This document shows, piece by piece, positions 26,028 to 37,004 of a stretch of 64,000 bases of DNA. The notes under the pieces are model-generated. The model ran no database searches. It saw nothing but the letters and a program-made list of their open reading frames with translations, and was not told the DNA's origin. Position numbers and translations under genes: made by a program. How positions within the stretch are numbered: position 1 is the stretch's first letter; the number at the start of each line of letters is the position of its first letter. Source of the DNA: [Phialemoniopsis] sp. UDSM-2020 (taxonomy: Eukaryota > Ascomycota > Sordariomycetes > Thyridiales > Thyridiaceae); NCBI GenBank assembly GCA_018873225.1, contig JAEILZ010000003.1:1426001-1490000 (forward strand), given 5' to 3'.

Positions 26028-26927
26028 TCACTGAGCCACGGCCTTCTGCTTCTGCACCCGGTGGCGGCCGCACCGGTGCGGGTCCCGCGGGCTGCTCATG
26101 TAGCAGTCCTTGCTCGCGCCCTCGGGCGCCACGGGGCCAAACTTCTGCCGCACGCTGCAGTACTCGTACGCCGGGCCCATCCACTCGCGTATGTGCTTGT
26201 GCAGCTCGCACCGCGACACGCCGCACTTGCGGCACAGCGCCTGCCCGCGCACGCGCAGCATCGCCAGCCTCTCCTTCTCGCTGCGCTGCTGCTGCTCCGT
26301 CGGCTGCTGCGACGGGTGCTTGACGCTGCCGGCCAGATGCCACGCCCACTCCATGTCGTTGGGCCCGCTGCGGCGCGCCGACAGCGGCACCCGGCCGTGC
26401 ATGCGGATGTGGATGTCGTAAAAGTGCTTGTTGGTCAGGCCCAGGCACGTGCTGTCGATGGGGTCGAGCCAGTCGAAGATGGCGTAGTGCAGCTCCGGCG
26501 GCATGTCCTCGAGCGTGAACGACGCCGAGGGCTGGTGCGTGTGCGGCACCGGCTCGTAGTCCATCACCGAGTAGGACCGGCGCGGCGGCGGCAGGGGCGG
26601 CCTCTTGCGGGTCGCCTGCTGCTCATCGGGCTTGGGCGTAGCCGGCCGTGAATCCTGGTGGGTGCTGTCCGTCGGCGAGTTCTCGCCGGACGGGTGCTCG
26701 GGGACGGTAGGCTGGATGGAGATGCTAGGGTGGTCGTGAGGAGCGGTGGGAATCCTGTAGTCATAGGTGGTTGACTGGGCTCGCTTCGGTGTTCGGTATG
26801 GCATCCTCCTAGTCGTGAGCTCTCTTGTGAGATGTGCATACTCCTCCCTTGTCAGAGCCTTGTTCTCCTGAGAGCCCTGCAATGATGCAGGGCTGGTGTC
26901 GTTTGTAATATGCATGACCTCGATCAT
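26028..26927 (-). CDS. F-box-like protein
   Basis: Possible substrate adaptor of an SCF ubiquitin ligase, or an F-box-like scaffold. Single exon, 299 aa, with a genuine ATG (26925-26927). The first 130 residues are disordered and Pro/Ser/Thr-rich with a polyproline patch (RPPLPPPRR). An F-box-like helix set starts at about residue 141: LEDMPPELHYAIFDWLDPID followed by STCLGLTNKHFY. The C-terminal part has a Cys/His pattern (CRKCGVSRCELHKH, then YCSVRQKFG, CYMSS and HRCGRH) that could bind a metal. There are no WD40 or LRR repeats, so the substrate-binding part is unclear. Proteins of this kind are common and poorly characterised in ascomycetes. The F-box assignment is from motif reading, not from a profile search. 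Confidence 0.65.
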   Translation of the reverse strand: MIEVMHITNDTSPASLQGSQENKALTREEYAHLTRELTTRRMPYRTPKRAQSTTYDYRIPTAPHDHPSISIQPTVPEHPSGENSPTDSTHQDSRPATPKPDEQQATRKRPPLPPPRRSYSVMDYEPVPHTHQPSASFTLEDMPPELHYAIFDWLDPIDSTCLGLTNKHFYDIHIRMHGRVPLSARRSGPNDMEWAWHLAGSVKHPSQQPTEQQQRSEKERLAMLRVRGQALCRKCGVSRCELHKHIREWMGPAYEYCSVRQKFGPVAPEGASKDCYMSSPRDPHRCGRHRVQKQKAVAQ

Positions 26928-29789
26928 GGTGAACGCTCGGCGGAGGTAGACTGAGAGGCCAAAGTCGGTGAGAAAGAGGAATCAATATGGGTGTTGAGTA
27001 TCCCAAGTCTGTTCCACCAAAATGGGCTTGCCAAGCTCTAAAGATAGCCTTCCCAGCAGTATTGCAATGTCAATCCGAGAGTTGGGGCTAAGGGTTGTGT
27101 ATCGTGAGTGTTGTCGGTGTCGTGTGTAATGGGTATTCAGGTACCGATGTCGGGTTGACGGGCTGATAGCGGGAGTATCCTCACTAGCAAGCTCATCAAG
27201 AGATGGGAAGGAGCGGGAGAGGGGTATTTAAGAAGATCTACAAGATTGGTTGTGTTATGACTTCTCGGGGAGGGTCTGTCTCGAGAGTGAATGGCCTGGC
27301 TAAAACGGCAATCAGATGGTGGCAGGTGTGGTGACGAGGTTTGGCGGGCTTGGTCTTTCTTGGTGACACGAGAGGGCGGAGGAAGGGCTGCAGATCGCTC
27401 GGTGGTATGATCGAGACGCTCCGACTGGACGGGTTCTTTAGGGACTTTGTTCTCGAAGCTCAGGGTCCGAGGAGGGGGGAACCAGGCGTCAAGAACAAAG
27501 GAGAATCCGGCAATGATCAGCAGATGTCTCGAGACCTTCTTTCCATTCCACTTCTGGGTTTTTAAAAAGAGAAGCCAAGAGGACAGAACAAGACCGACGT
27601 CGCAAGACAAGAACCGGGCAGCAAGTGGGTTAGACTACCGACTATTCAGGGCCCTGGTGGAGCAAGGGCTTTGAAAAATCTGGATTGACGGCGTTCTCCT
27701 ACCTACAGTGGGAAGCCGACAGAGACGGACGATTCACGCAATGATTAGGTGTGGTGGAAATCGCTAGTCAGTGCTTGCTGTCATGCGTTCAACCACACGG
27801 AAATCTCCCAAGATTGGTCACATTGACAGTCGGCCACCACACCATTCCCTCTCGGTGGCAGCGCACCCACTCGGCCAGCCTGTAGAGCGGCACTGGCGGC
27901 TGGCCCAATCCTCTTGTGGTGTGGTGCCGTTGGCTACCTGAACGGGAGGCCGGTGGCATGGTATGCCTTGTCGTCATCCCGTCTCGCGGGCCAAGAAGCG
28001 AGGATTCAGAATGCCTGATCGTGAACCCGGGGTAAATTGCTGACAACTTTGCCGGGCGCGGGCCACCGTTGCACAGCTCAACTTCGGCGTGCAACGGTTA
28101 TCTGAAGCGTGGTTATCTGATCCCCGGGGTACAGCCTACCTATTGCTGCTTTAATTGGCTCGCTAACGTCGGCTAACCATAATCATATGGAAAGGGCACG
28201 GAGTGGTCTCGTCATCTTTCAAAAGGCTCCGGCTGCAAGCCAATGCACGCCGTCTAAGACCAACGCTCGCTGAAGCAAGCATTGATGATGACACCCTTGA
28301 AATCCGACGTCAGTACTAGGTGCAGCGAAAGAGCATCACTACATGCCCGACCATGCTCCAGAGTCAGGTACCAGTGTATGCAACCATCCAACGCCGACAA
28401 AATCGTGTGTCATTCGCCGTCCAAGTTCTTTCATAGAGGCTATCGATACCACCCACCCTTCTAAAGACTTTCCCGTAATTCGTATCTCGCTCTCCTGAAG
28501 ATGGAGTCCAGTTGCCGAGAAGCTGCCTATCCGTATTCCTCGTCTTCTTTCTTGCGAACGCTCAATTTACCATGGGTACGGTAAGAACCGAAGCACTCAG
28601 TGTCTTCGTAGGTACCTACGAGATCAGCGGCAAACTCACTGTAACGCAGATCCATCACGATTCGGGCATCGCCTCAGTGCGACAGGCGCGAAAAGGCAAA
28701 TGGTCCCTGGAAGTCTCCACAATGACATCGTTGGACCATTTTGCGGCAGCTGGCAACGCCGATGGCTCCACCTCGGTCCAGATTTCAGAGCACCTTTTCG
28801 CGCTGTGCGCCGCCGGCACAAAGGACCCTTTGTGCCCACTTATTCTTGATCCGGTCCGGCATGGCTTGTAAGAGAGGCCGGGTCGGGCATCCTCGGGAGT
28901 TTCACACAGGATGCATTGGGAACTGGCAAGAAGATGCTGTCTGAAAATCCTCTAGTTCTTCGATATCTCCTTGATGTGGTTGAAACATAGCCTCTTTTCG
29001 TAAGCTTCCCCTGCATTGGTGCAAGACGCCCGAGAGCTCGAGCAGCTTGCGGCAGTCCCGAAAACTCACCATAGCCCGTTATACTCGATCTAACTTGATT
29101 TACATAAAATTAGACATCATCTTAGATAGATGAATGTGCATAGCGCAAGTAGCTGCCCTACTGATATTCAGCTCTTTGGGCCGGATCGACTAGATAACTG
29201 GTCTTGCAGGTGCCAGGCTATGAGAGCTTCTACAGTTGCGAGACTGAACGTGCGATTCCTTTGCCATTAATCGACACCTTTGTGAAGAATTGTTTCACTG
29301 TTTGAGTCTGAGCCGAACAGTCTCTAGTATGGTTTGCCTCATTGACCCCTTCCGCCTCTCTGGGTGTGGTTCTCGGCAGCAACGTACAGAGATGGTAAGG
29401 GCAAATAAGACGTCTCTGGGAGGTATTATTAACCTATTTGATTTTGGGTAGTGGAATAATCCTCCACCTGGCAGTCGATACCCGACAGGGAGATCCAAAT
29501 CTCAGCCTGCAACCTTCGTATCGTCGCCCGTCGTACTAAGAAGCATGAAAGGACCACCCAATGTCACCCAGTCACTGCGATTCTTCAATGACAATTCGTA
29601 AAGGAAAGGCATCTATTACGTACTAGCCTATCCTACGCTTAGAGATCTGAGGTTCATTACCATTTCATGCTCTCGTGATTTCCGTAATGCAGACAAAGAA
29701 GTGATACTGTGTGGTGTGGTCCAGCCGGCCTGCCAGGTGCTCAGCCTTTGTTTTTTACAAGTTGCAACTCGCTCGCTCGCTCGGGGTGA
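26928..29789. other. Intergenic, no gene seen; contains repeat copy 1
   Basis: No supported gene. A perfect 14-bp palindrome CGTAGGTACCTACG lies at 28607-28620, and copy 1 of the dispersed repeat lies at about 29382-29540. A frame at 28512-28871 resembles a secreted protein but starts at TTG and has no support. Confidence 0.5.
29382..29540 (-). repeat. Dispersed SINE-like repeat, copy 1
   Basis: This segment matches 55338-55492 and 56268-56437. The best-conserved core reads, on the + strand, GTCGATACCCGACAGGGAGA and continues TCCAAATCTCAGCCTGCAACCTTCGTA. It is the most diverged of the three copies; its box-B-like position is mutated (TTTGGATCTCC instead of TTTCGATCCCC on the minus strand). 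Confidence 0.75.
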
Positions 29790-30557
29790 TCACAAAGCGA
29801 TCCAGATCAGCATAACGATCACGTCCATGCCCTTGCTCTCGCCCCCGTCGTACTTGTACGTCCACATGCCGTCCGTCTTCTCGTTCCAGAAGGCACCCGT
29901 CGCGCTGTGCATGCCCCTGCGGCCAACGTGAGGCTTGCCATCGGTGGCGGTGGCAGCGGGCTTGTCGCCGTCGGAGCTGGCGCTGACGGTGGCATCCTCG
30001 CTCGACGTGCCGGTGCCGCGGGACTTGTTGAGCTGGGACGTGGGCACGAGGTGCTGGACGATGGTGCTGTTGACAGCGAACTTGAAGGAGGGGTTGGTGC
30101 TGCCAGAAGGGGTGGACTCGGAGATGACAGCCTTCAGGATAGAGTTCTGGTAGCAAGATAGATGGTAGGTTAGCAAGCTGTGCCGTCGAATGGAGTGGTC
30201 GTTGCAGATCGTGGGCAGTCTTGGCGGTGAGGGTAGGAGAGGATGCCACTCACAATGATGGTAGCATTCCAGTACTCGGTCTTAGCGTGATCGTAAAAAT
30301 CTGCGCTGCCAATCGCACTCTGGCAGGCCTATTATATCATTGTCAATATTGGTCGGGGTGGACGGCCAGAATGGATTGCGGGTTGCGGGTTGCGGGTTGC
30401 GGGAAACGTACGTCGTTGGCGATCTGCTTGAGGCGGTTGAATGCAACCGGCTGGAATGGTATAACGAGTCAGCACAAGACTCAAGATATACTCGAGGATA
30501 TAGGGTTCAGGGGTTCGGATTCAAGCCACTTACTGGTGTGACAGCTGGGGAGGCCAT
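29790..30557 (-). CDS. Dynein light chain, Tctex-1 family
   Basis: Light chain of cytoplasmic dynein, binding the intermediate chain and cargo. Four exons: 30534-30557, 30412-30450, 30254-30328 and 29790-30146, giving 164 aa with consistent phases. The N-terminal helices are visible (FNRLKQIANDACQSAI, then YWNATIINSILKAVISE). The strand FKFAVNSTIVQHL follows, and then the family C-terminus GMHSATGAFWNEKTDGMWTYKY and MDVIVMLIWIAL. Compared with the usual ~113 aa the protein carries a Ser/Thr/Ala/Asp-rich insert of about 40 residues between the third and fourth core strands. Other filamentous fungi, to my recollection, also have an expanded loop here. Intron 2 contains a GGGTTGC tandem repeat beside its donor. 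The gene is head-to-head with VTC1, about 1.15 kb apart. Confidence 0.88.
30372..30402. repeat. GGGTTGC heptamer tandem repeat
   Basis: About four copies of a 7-bp unit (ggattgcgggttgcgggttg followed by cgggttgcggg) lie inside intron 2 of the Tctex-1 gene, a few bases from its 5' splice site. It is not the fungal telomere repeat. Confidence 0.8.
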
Positions 30558-31263
30558 TGTGAATCAAGTTGTTGATGTGGGAAAGGAGAAAGTGGAGGTC
30601 GCGTGAGTGGTGGCCTGAAGACGCGCTTTTAGTATCTCATCAGGTAGCAAGTCCGGTGCGATCTTTGACGGGCTGTCTAGATTTGAAAGGGGGGGCTAAA
30701 GCAAGGCTGACCTGATGCTAAAGAGTCTTCTGACGAATGGAACGACAGACGTTGACAGTGCGGCTGAAAACGGTAGGAAATCAAGGTGATGTCAAAGCCA
30801 AAAGTGGATGCCGGATATGTTTGCGTGTTTTGGAACAAAGAACGGGATTGAGCCTAGGCGCTGTTGGACGGCGGGGCAACCGGGCAAACAATGGGAGCCA
30901 GGGTCACTCGACCTGAGAGATAAGAGAGCTCCGAGTGAGTGGATGACAGAATACCTAGTTGCAGGTTTGCGTTCACGATGCACCTCAATCATCAACTAAT
31001 TCACCAGGATTATCCCACTACCTAAGCTGATATGGATCATTCGGGTTGTTATAATCTGGGTAAGGTAGAGATTGATACGAAACCCTCAACCTTTCTGACA
31101 ACCACTTGAGCTCCAAGCGCTGTCAAAATGCGCTGTGGCTTGTTGAGCTGGTGTGGATACAGGCGGCTGCTTTCGAGCATGATTAGGTAAACAGCTCATA
31201 CTGCCGCAAACAGCCACACACGCAAATCTGCGACACCTGCATTCTGCAATGGCCCAGAGCAGT

Positions 31264-31309
31264 CACGTGATGCTATGCAGATCGACAACCAATCAAAAGC
31301 GCACGTGGG
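31264..31309. promoter_or_regulatory. Two CACGTG boxes upstream of VTC1
   Basis: CACGTG occurs at 31264-31269 (GTCACGTGAT, a perfect palindrome core) and at 31302-31309 (CACGTGGG), about 400-450 bp before the VTC1 start. CACGTGGG is the high-affinity core of the Pho4/NUC-1 class of bHLH regulators. Function here is inferred. Confidence 0.5.
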
Positions 31310-31710
31310 TAGCTCCTATCTCCTAACTCGTCGCGGCAGGCGCATGTGACAGGGATTCTCTTACGTCGAGGACATGCGCGGGAAAAGCTTCTTTGGTCTG
31401 TGGATGAAGAGAGCGATTGGCGTGCCATTAGTATCAGATCGTGGGATGTAGGATGAACGCTCATTGATCAATTGCTCAGCTCTTCCCCGCCTGGACGCTG
31501 TCTTGACAGAATTGAAAACTTCTGCCTCCAACGACGTCAGGCCTGCTGGCGTTTTTTCCCTGATTCTTCCAACCGACGATAGCCTCAAAGAGTCTTGACA
31601 TTCTGTTGCCGTCTCCCCCAGTGCTGTGAACATCCTTCTCTCTCTCTTTTCGCCCGAGCAAGCTGCAGATAGACATTTGAGTACCGTCATCAGCCAGCAT
31701 TTCCCCCACC

Positions 31711-32163
31711 ATGTCCAGCCAACCTCTCCTCCAGACTGCTCCCGGTAGGAAACACCTCAATTGCATCTACGAGCGCCTCCCCCTCTAATTCTCTCCTCCA
31801 GGCAAGCGCATCGCGCTCCCGACCCGCGTCGAGCCCAAGGTCTTCTTCGCCAACGAGCGAACCTTCCTGTCATGGCTCAACTTCACCGTCATCCTCGGTG
31901 CCCTAGCCATCGGCATGCTCAACTTTGGTGACAGGCCCGCCTTCATCTCGGCCTTCCTGTTCACCGGCGTCGCCATGCTCGCCATGATCTACTCGCTGAT
32001 AACGTATCACTGGCGGGCGAGGTCCATACGCAAGCGCGGCCAGGCCGGCTTCGACGACCGCTTCGGCCCGACCTTCCTCGCCATCATCCTGCTGCTGGCC
32101 GTCGTCGTCAACTTCATCCTCAGGATCACCTACGCCAACAGCAACAAGCACTCGCAGCCTTGA
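31711..32163 (+). CDS. VTC1: Vacuolar transporter chaperone subunit VTC1
   Basis: Small membrane subunit of the VTC polyphosphate polymerase complex at the vacuole and ER membranes. Two exons: 31711-31744 and 31802-32163, with a 57-bp intron (31745-31801), giving 131 aa. It is a DUF202-type protein. The soluble N-terminus is short, followed by the conserved [20 protein letters not shown] entering helix 1 and two further membrane helices ([20 protein letters not shown] and [16 protein letters not shown]). A basic cytosolic loop ([15 protein letters not shown]) with arginines lies between helices 2 and 3. The Arg in NERTFLSW and the basic loop are family hallmarks. There is no SPX or polymerase domain, as expected for VTC1. 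CACGTG boxes upstream suggest phosphate-starvation control. Confidence 0.93.
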
Positions 32164-32770
32164 AGCTAGGCGTTGCGTATGGTCCGTTGTGAGAAGGCTT
32201 GTCGATGGACCTGCAAGCTCTTGATTCTGGGAATGGGCTGCGAGGCCAGTTCGGACTCTTCCGTACTACGCACGCCTCTTTCAGGTTGGCGAGCGTGGAA
32301 AAGAAGAGAGATATTGGAATGGGGGATAGTGTATAGTAACGGCGACGACTGTCGACAAGGTATTGCATTTCCTTGGACTAGGGCCGTGGAGTTGTCTTTT
32401 GCATCTTATCGCGTACGCATCCGGTTGCATTAAGCCGGCAATCAGCATTTTGTATAGGGAAGAGGTTTGGTGTGTCAGCATTAGTAAGGTTTAACAAAGA
32501 CAATACCAAACATATCGGTCAGTCACCGTCTGAGAGTCAACTATTGCTGCTCAAGAAGGACTATCGCTGCAAATGTGTATTGCAATAGGGGTATCTCTAT
32601 GTCTATAAGCAAATCTATGGGAGCAAAGACCCTAATCGCTAGCCCTGTGAAAGCCTGTACCGCGCCATCGTTGATCGAATGATCATTTCCCATTATAAAG
32701 TACAGTAACTCCAGTCATCGACACATTGGCCATGCTGTGGCTGTCGTCATCCTGATCCGTGGCCGTCAGA
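32164..32770. other. Convergent intergenic spacer
   Basis: 3' flanks of VTC1 (+) and the Alba-domain gene (-). No coding region is seen. Confidence 0.5.
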
Positions 32771-33562
32771 TCACGCCAATCCCATCTTCTTGCGTATTTG
32801 GTACTCGATCTGAGCTTCGTTGGTCTGGCTGGTGATAAAGTCCTTGGCCTGAAGCTCTGGAATCGGTACCCGGGAGAGCATGACACTCATGTATGGCTTC
32901 GATATCGTGTTCTTTGGCTCTGTGACAGCGTTCTCGAATCGGCTGGGCATGACCTCGAAGTCGTCGCTGTCGTCTTCGTCTTCTTGATCGTCCTCTGCAC
33001 CTTCACCCGCGCCCTCGCCCGAACTCTTCTTGAACAAGACAGTCTCCTCGACCATGGAAGGGGTTTCCTCGGTCTTGACCTCCGACTCCACCTCGTACAG
33101 TCTGTTATACTGGTACCACTTCTGGCCGCTGTCGCCGACCCTCCTACGCACCAGCTCCGTCACCGAAATCATCTTGCCGACATCCTTGGCGCGCGCATGC
33201 AGCATGATGACGCCCGGCCGGACGGTCATGTCCGCCGGGTGGAAGCGGCCTAGATGCGTGAGCGCCATAGTCACTCGCTTCTCGATCTTGGACGAGGAAA
33301 TGACGGAAAGCGTCAGGACGTCGTACTTGGACTGCAGCTCGGCGAGGATAGCACTGTGGGGCTCGAGGGGGAGGGTACGGGGAATGTGGCTGGTGCTCGG
33401 GCCCGTGTGCTGCTTCTTATTGTTTTTGTTGTTCTTCTGGCCGCCGGGCGTTCTGGCGGTGGCGGAGGGCTCGTCATTGTCGTCGCTGTCGAGCTTGCGT
33501 TTCTTAGAGGGGATGTCGCGATGCTTGGATGGGTGACGACGCGTGCCGTCTGGAGATGCCAT
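32771..33562 (-). CDS. Alba-domain nucleic-acid-binding protein
   Basis: Predicted RNA/DNA-binding protein. Single exon, 263 aa. The first 60 residues are basic and disordered (PSKKRKLDSD, then KNNKNNKKQHTG), including an NLS-like segment. An Alba-like fold follows at about residues 75-160: DVLTLSVISSSKIEKRVTMA, LTHLGRF, then VIMLHARAKDVGKMISVTEL and WYQYNRLYEV. A Glu/Asp-rich acidic stretch and a C-terminal segment with KPYMSVMLSR complete it. In eukaryotes this domain occurs in RNase P/MRP subunits (Rpp20/Rpp25 type) and in telomere- or mRNA-associated Alba proteins. The long linker and acidic region are typical of ascomycete versions, but which complex it joins cannot be told from sequence. 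Confidence 0.75.
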   Translation of the reverse strand: MASPDGTRRHPSKHRDIPSKKRKLDSDDNDEPSATARTPGGQKNNKNNKKQHTGPSTSHIPRTLPLEPHSAILAELQSKYDVLTLSVISSSKIEKRVTMALTHLGRFHPADMTVRPGVIMLHARAKDVGKMISVTELVRRRVGDSGQKWYQYNRLYEVESEVKTEETPSMVEETVLFKKSSGEGAGEGAEDDQEDEDDSDDFEVMPSRFENAVTEPKNTISKPYMSVMLSRVPIPELQAKDFITSQTNEAQIEYQIRKKMGLA

Positions 33563-36500
33563 CGCGTCTTGAGGACTGGCTGCCTGGCTGCCTATAATTC
33601 TGGAATCAGGGCTCTGGAGATCCGATTAGAGTATGCGCGGAATCTGAGATAGTTTTGAGACGATTCGACTGTAGTGGGAGGGAAAGGGTAGAGGACATTT
33701 GGAAGTGGTTGTGAATTTGTTTGTGGGGTTGGGGGAACTTTTGTTCTATCTTATCGATAAGAGTGCATCATCACCAGACTCCAGATGTCTGGTCCTACCA
33801 GACTCAACTCCAAACTATAATCACAGGTGAGTCAAAGGCAGTAAGCAGATCCTTATGATTGACTAGAAGGACACGGCTCTGTCTTGGATGCTGAATCTTT
33901 GTATAGACAACAAGGACTTAATGAAGATGCACACATTGCATCAGCATCACTAATGAAATTAAGGAGCTCGAAAGATCAAGTAGAAAAGGAAATAGCAACT
34001 GACATTCCGTTAGAGATAGGCTGCCACTTCTATGCGAAATACTAAGATTCCAGCAGTGTTACTGATACAGAAGAACTCCGTCAATGCCGTCAAAACACAT
34101 CTCCTCCAGAGTGCCAGTTTCACTCAAGCTCGAGGGCGGCAGCGGTATTTCCATTTCTCGGCCTTATACTCTTGAGATACATCCAGCGTCAGATCACCGG
34201 GCCTGGATATTCATCCGATCTGCTGTGACATTAGATTTTCCCTTTCACGGAACATCTCTCTCGGACCTGTGGAGTATCACACCCATGGGAGGACCTGCAG
34301 GTCGAGAGCATGGAGCGCAGCAATCGCGTGGCCGCCAAAAGTAGCTAAAGTTCGGGCTTACACACTCTCCCCACAGAGTCCAAGGTTTGGCACCCGGTTG
34401 GATGGTTCTGGATCCAAGCTGCAGTAGTGCGTTGCGTATTCATGATCCTCCTGGATTCATGCGTCAAAGTTGGCGGCTTGCAAAAAGTAGGCATCTATGA
34501 AAGGATCGCCGCCTAGCGGACCTGGAAAGTGTATGAAGCTTGAATGATACGATGCGATTTTCTGGTACTGGCTGGGAGAACGGTCATGGGCTAGGGTAGT
34601 CCGGCTGGCTGATCAGCCGTCTTGCCATTTGCTATTCTCTGAAGGATGCAATTCAACCACAATATTACATGAGAGATTTCGACGATAAATCTGCGTAGTC
34701 TTCGAGAGCAGACCGGACGACATACTGAATGGTACATAGACCTCTTCGAGCTTGATCATATGTTCGTGTCCTGATTGTACCGTTCTGTTACTTCTCCCTC
34801 TTGCACCTCTGGAGCACCCCGTACGGCGCTGTGGTGGATGGCACCACTCCAAAGTGCTATCTGAAACCAGCAGATCTTAAGGTTGGAGCTGTCCGGCCTG
34901 GTCTTTGGATCGGCTCGCAGACGGGACCCATACCAGATCGCCCAATCACGGTCGCGCATCATCATGTCAGAAGTGGAAGCCGGAGCGAAATAAGGCACGG
35001 AACGCACGGATCACCCTGTACCCGACCAGGAAATGGTACCAGAAGCCATCTCGAAAGAAGCAAGGTTTCTGGAGCTAGCTCGGCGCGTGGTGATGCATTC
35101 ATCTGGAGACCTCCAGCTGTCCTCTGATGCTTCGGTTGTGATCGGTTACAAACACATATCTCCGATGAATCACGTAAAGGAGCACACACATCACCACACC
35201 CCGCTCGCCCAGATAGATAGGAAGATAGATGCCTTGTCCAGACCAGGCAAAATCTTGAATCTGGCACTGGATTCTGTCTGGGGGTTGCCTCACCTCTCAG
35301 GCGACGTGAGACACGCATGAAAAGCGTAACCACCACTATCTGGATCCTCCAGTGAGGTACCTCGTACTGCAGGTACTTTACGCACGTCTTAATATAGCAA
35401 CTAAAGACCTCGGTCACGCTGCGACCATTCTTGCTCTGCTATCGGGAGCACCGTTTTATGTGGTCGAGGGTCCGTGAGTTCAGCATTGGTAAACAAAACA
35501 CATGCACGCCGGGATGGATGTCTTTGCGCGGGATTTTCTATTTACTTTACTTGCGGCACGAATGCAAGGGCGGGTGTTGTCTGCCGCGTGAATTTGCTTT
35601 TTGTAGAGAGGCGTCAGCGATGAGGTACATGATGGCTCCGCATCGAAGCTCAGGCTCGCGCAGGTAAGACAACACCTCTCGCTTGCTGATCGAAGGATTG
35701 CCAGTGCAAAAATCCCATTGTTTGCTCACGTTTCTCATCTCTTTCGGCTTTAACGCTATTACGCCCCGTTTGTTTCTAACCCACCCACACTGGCGTCGCA
35801 TCCAATACTTGCAGTGTTTCCAAGACCCATCCCATGTCACCATTCATAGCGAGATACGGTAATCTTGCGCAGTGACTGTAATCAGCCTCATTATTTGGTG
35901 CAAGTCTGGTACTTCTGGAGCTACTCCGTACTGTTGCTTTTTCATCCCTGGCCAGACCAACTGCCTGCACGAGCCCACTAGGGGCCAACGACTCGTACAC
36001 ACACCCACGACACACACACACACACACACTTTCCCCACTCACTCACTCCATTTGATCCATCCTCTCTCTCAATCTCTCACTGCACTGACTGCATCACTGC
36101 ATTTTGGCGACTTGTCCGTGCTGCTCCACTAACATCCATTTGCCTCCGCCCCCCGAAATCGAGGTGATCAATCCGCGCCGCCGCCCACACCCCAGCTTGC
36201 CCAGGTCCCAAACAATCTCCCTCACATGCTCTGCGCTCGACGGTGGCCCCTGTTTTTGGATTCCACCAGCTTCCCCCCCAACTTCCAAGGCAATTTCCAC
36301 CCTTTGTCCTTCTGTAAACCTTCCTTTGAATTCCCTCCTTTCACTCAAACTTCCCCCCCAAAAACCATCACAACACCTCAAACGTCGCAAAACCACTGTA
36401 GCGACGCGCGATTAATACTCTTTGTCGCAACGAATCTCCTTTTCCACGACTTGCGCGCTCTCCTTTTCGCGCATACTTTACTCATCTTTTAATAGTCGAG

Positions 36501-37004
36501 GCTTTAACTAGTTCTCGCGCAACCACGTCTTCTCTTCCCGCGATACATTTGCTGGTCGACTGGGTCGCCCGGTCGCATCGTCGCTCACGCACGCACGCTC
36601 TCTCTCGCAATCTCACTCTCCCTCTCGCTCTCACTCGGGTCCCGCCACCCCTGTGTCGCGCGCTCATTCGCTCCTGTGGCCTGAGCGGTTTTGGTTGGGT
36701 TTGCGGCAGGCCACATCACTTCAGCCTGTTGGTCCGCCCACTTTTCTCGTCACCCGAAGCCCCGACCAGTCACAGCATCGCGGCTCCACATTTCGCGTCC
36801 AGCGCTAGGCTTCTCTGGTTACGTCAGCCTGCACAAGTCCGCCCCCCCTTTTCTGCCCCGGTCTTACCTCCCCCGGTAATTTGCTGGCATCACCAACTTT
36901 GGGCACAGACAAACAAAGCCTAGTCTTTCTAGCTGTTGTGAAAAGCCTCGTCCCAACCTGGCAAGCAAACGCTCTTGCCAGACCTCTCCCTCAAGGGCTT
37001 GCTG
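33563..37004. other. Long intergenic region and AHC1-like leader
   Basis: The left part (33.6-34.1 kb) is AT-richer and has no gene. The middle shows only short frames. From about 35980 to 36970 the + strand becomes strongly pyrimidine-rich, with a (CA)n microsatellite at about 36010-36030 and CT/CACG-rich words near 36580-36650. It probably forms the promoter and long 5' leader of the AHC1-like gene. A TACTCCGTA word is at 35922-35930. Confidence 0.5.
36008..36030. repeat. (CA)n microsatellite
   Basis: About ten uninterrupted CA units follow a CACCCACGA lead-in. Confidence 0.85.

Noticed and set aside
27137..27610. 157-aa minus-strand frame upstream of the F-box-like gene
   Set aside because: Proline/serine-rich without domain; overlapping plus-strand frames are equally long.
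28512..28871. 119-aa frame resembling a secreted protein
   Set aside because: Starts at TTG, has no splice support and no cysteine pattern; the signal-like start is probably chance.
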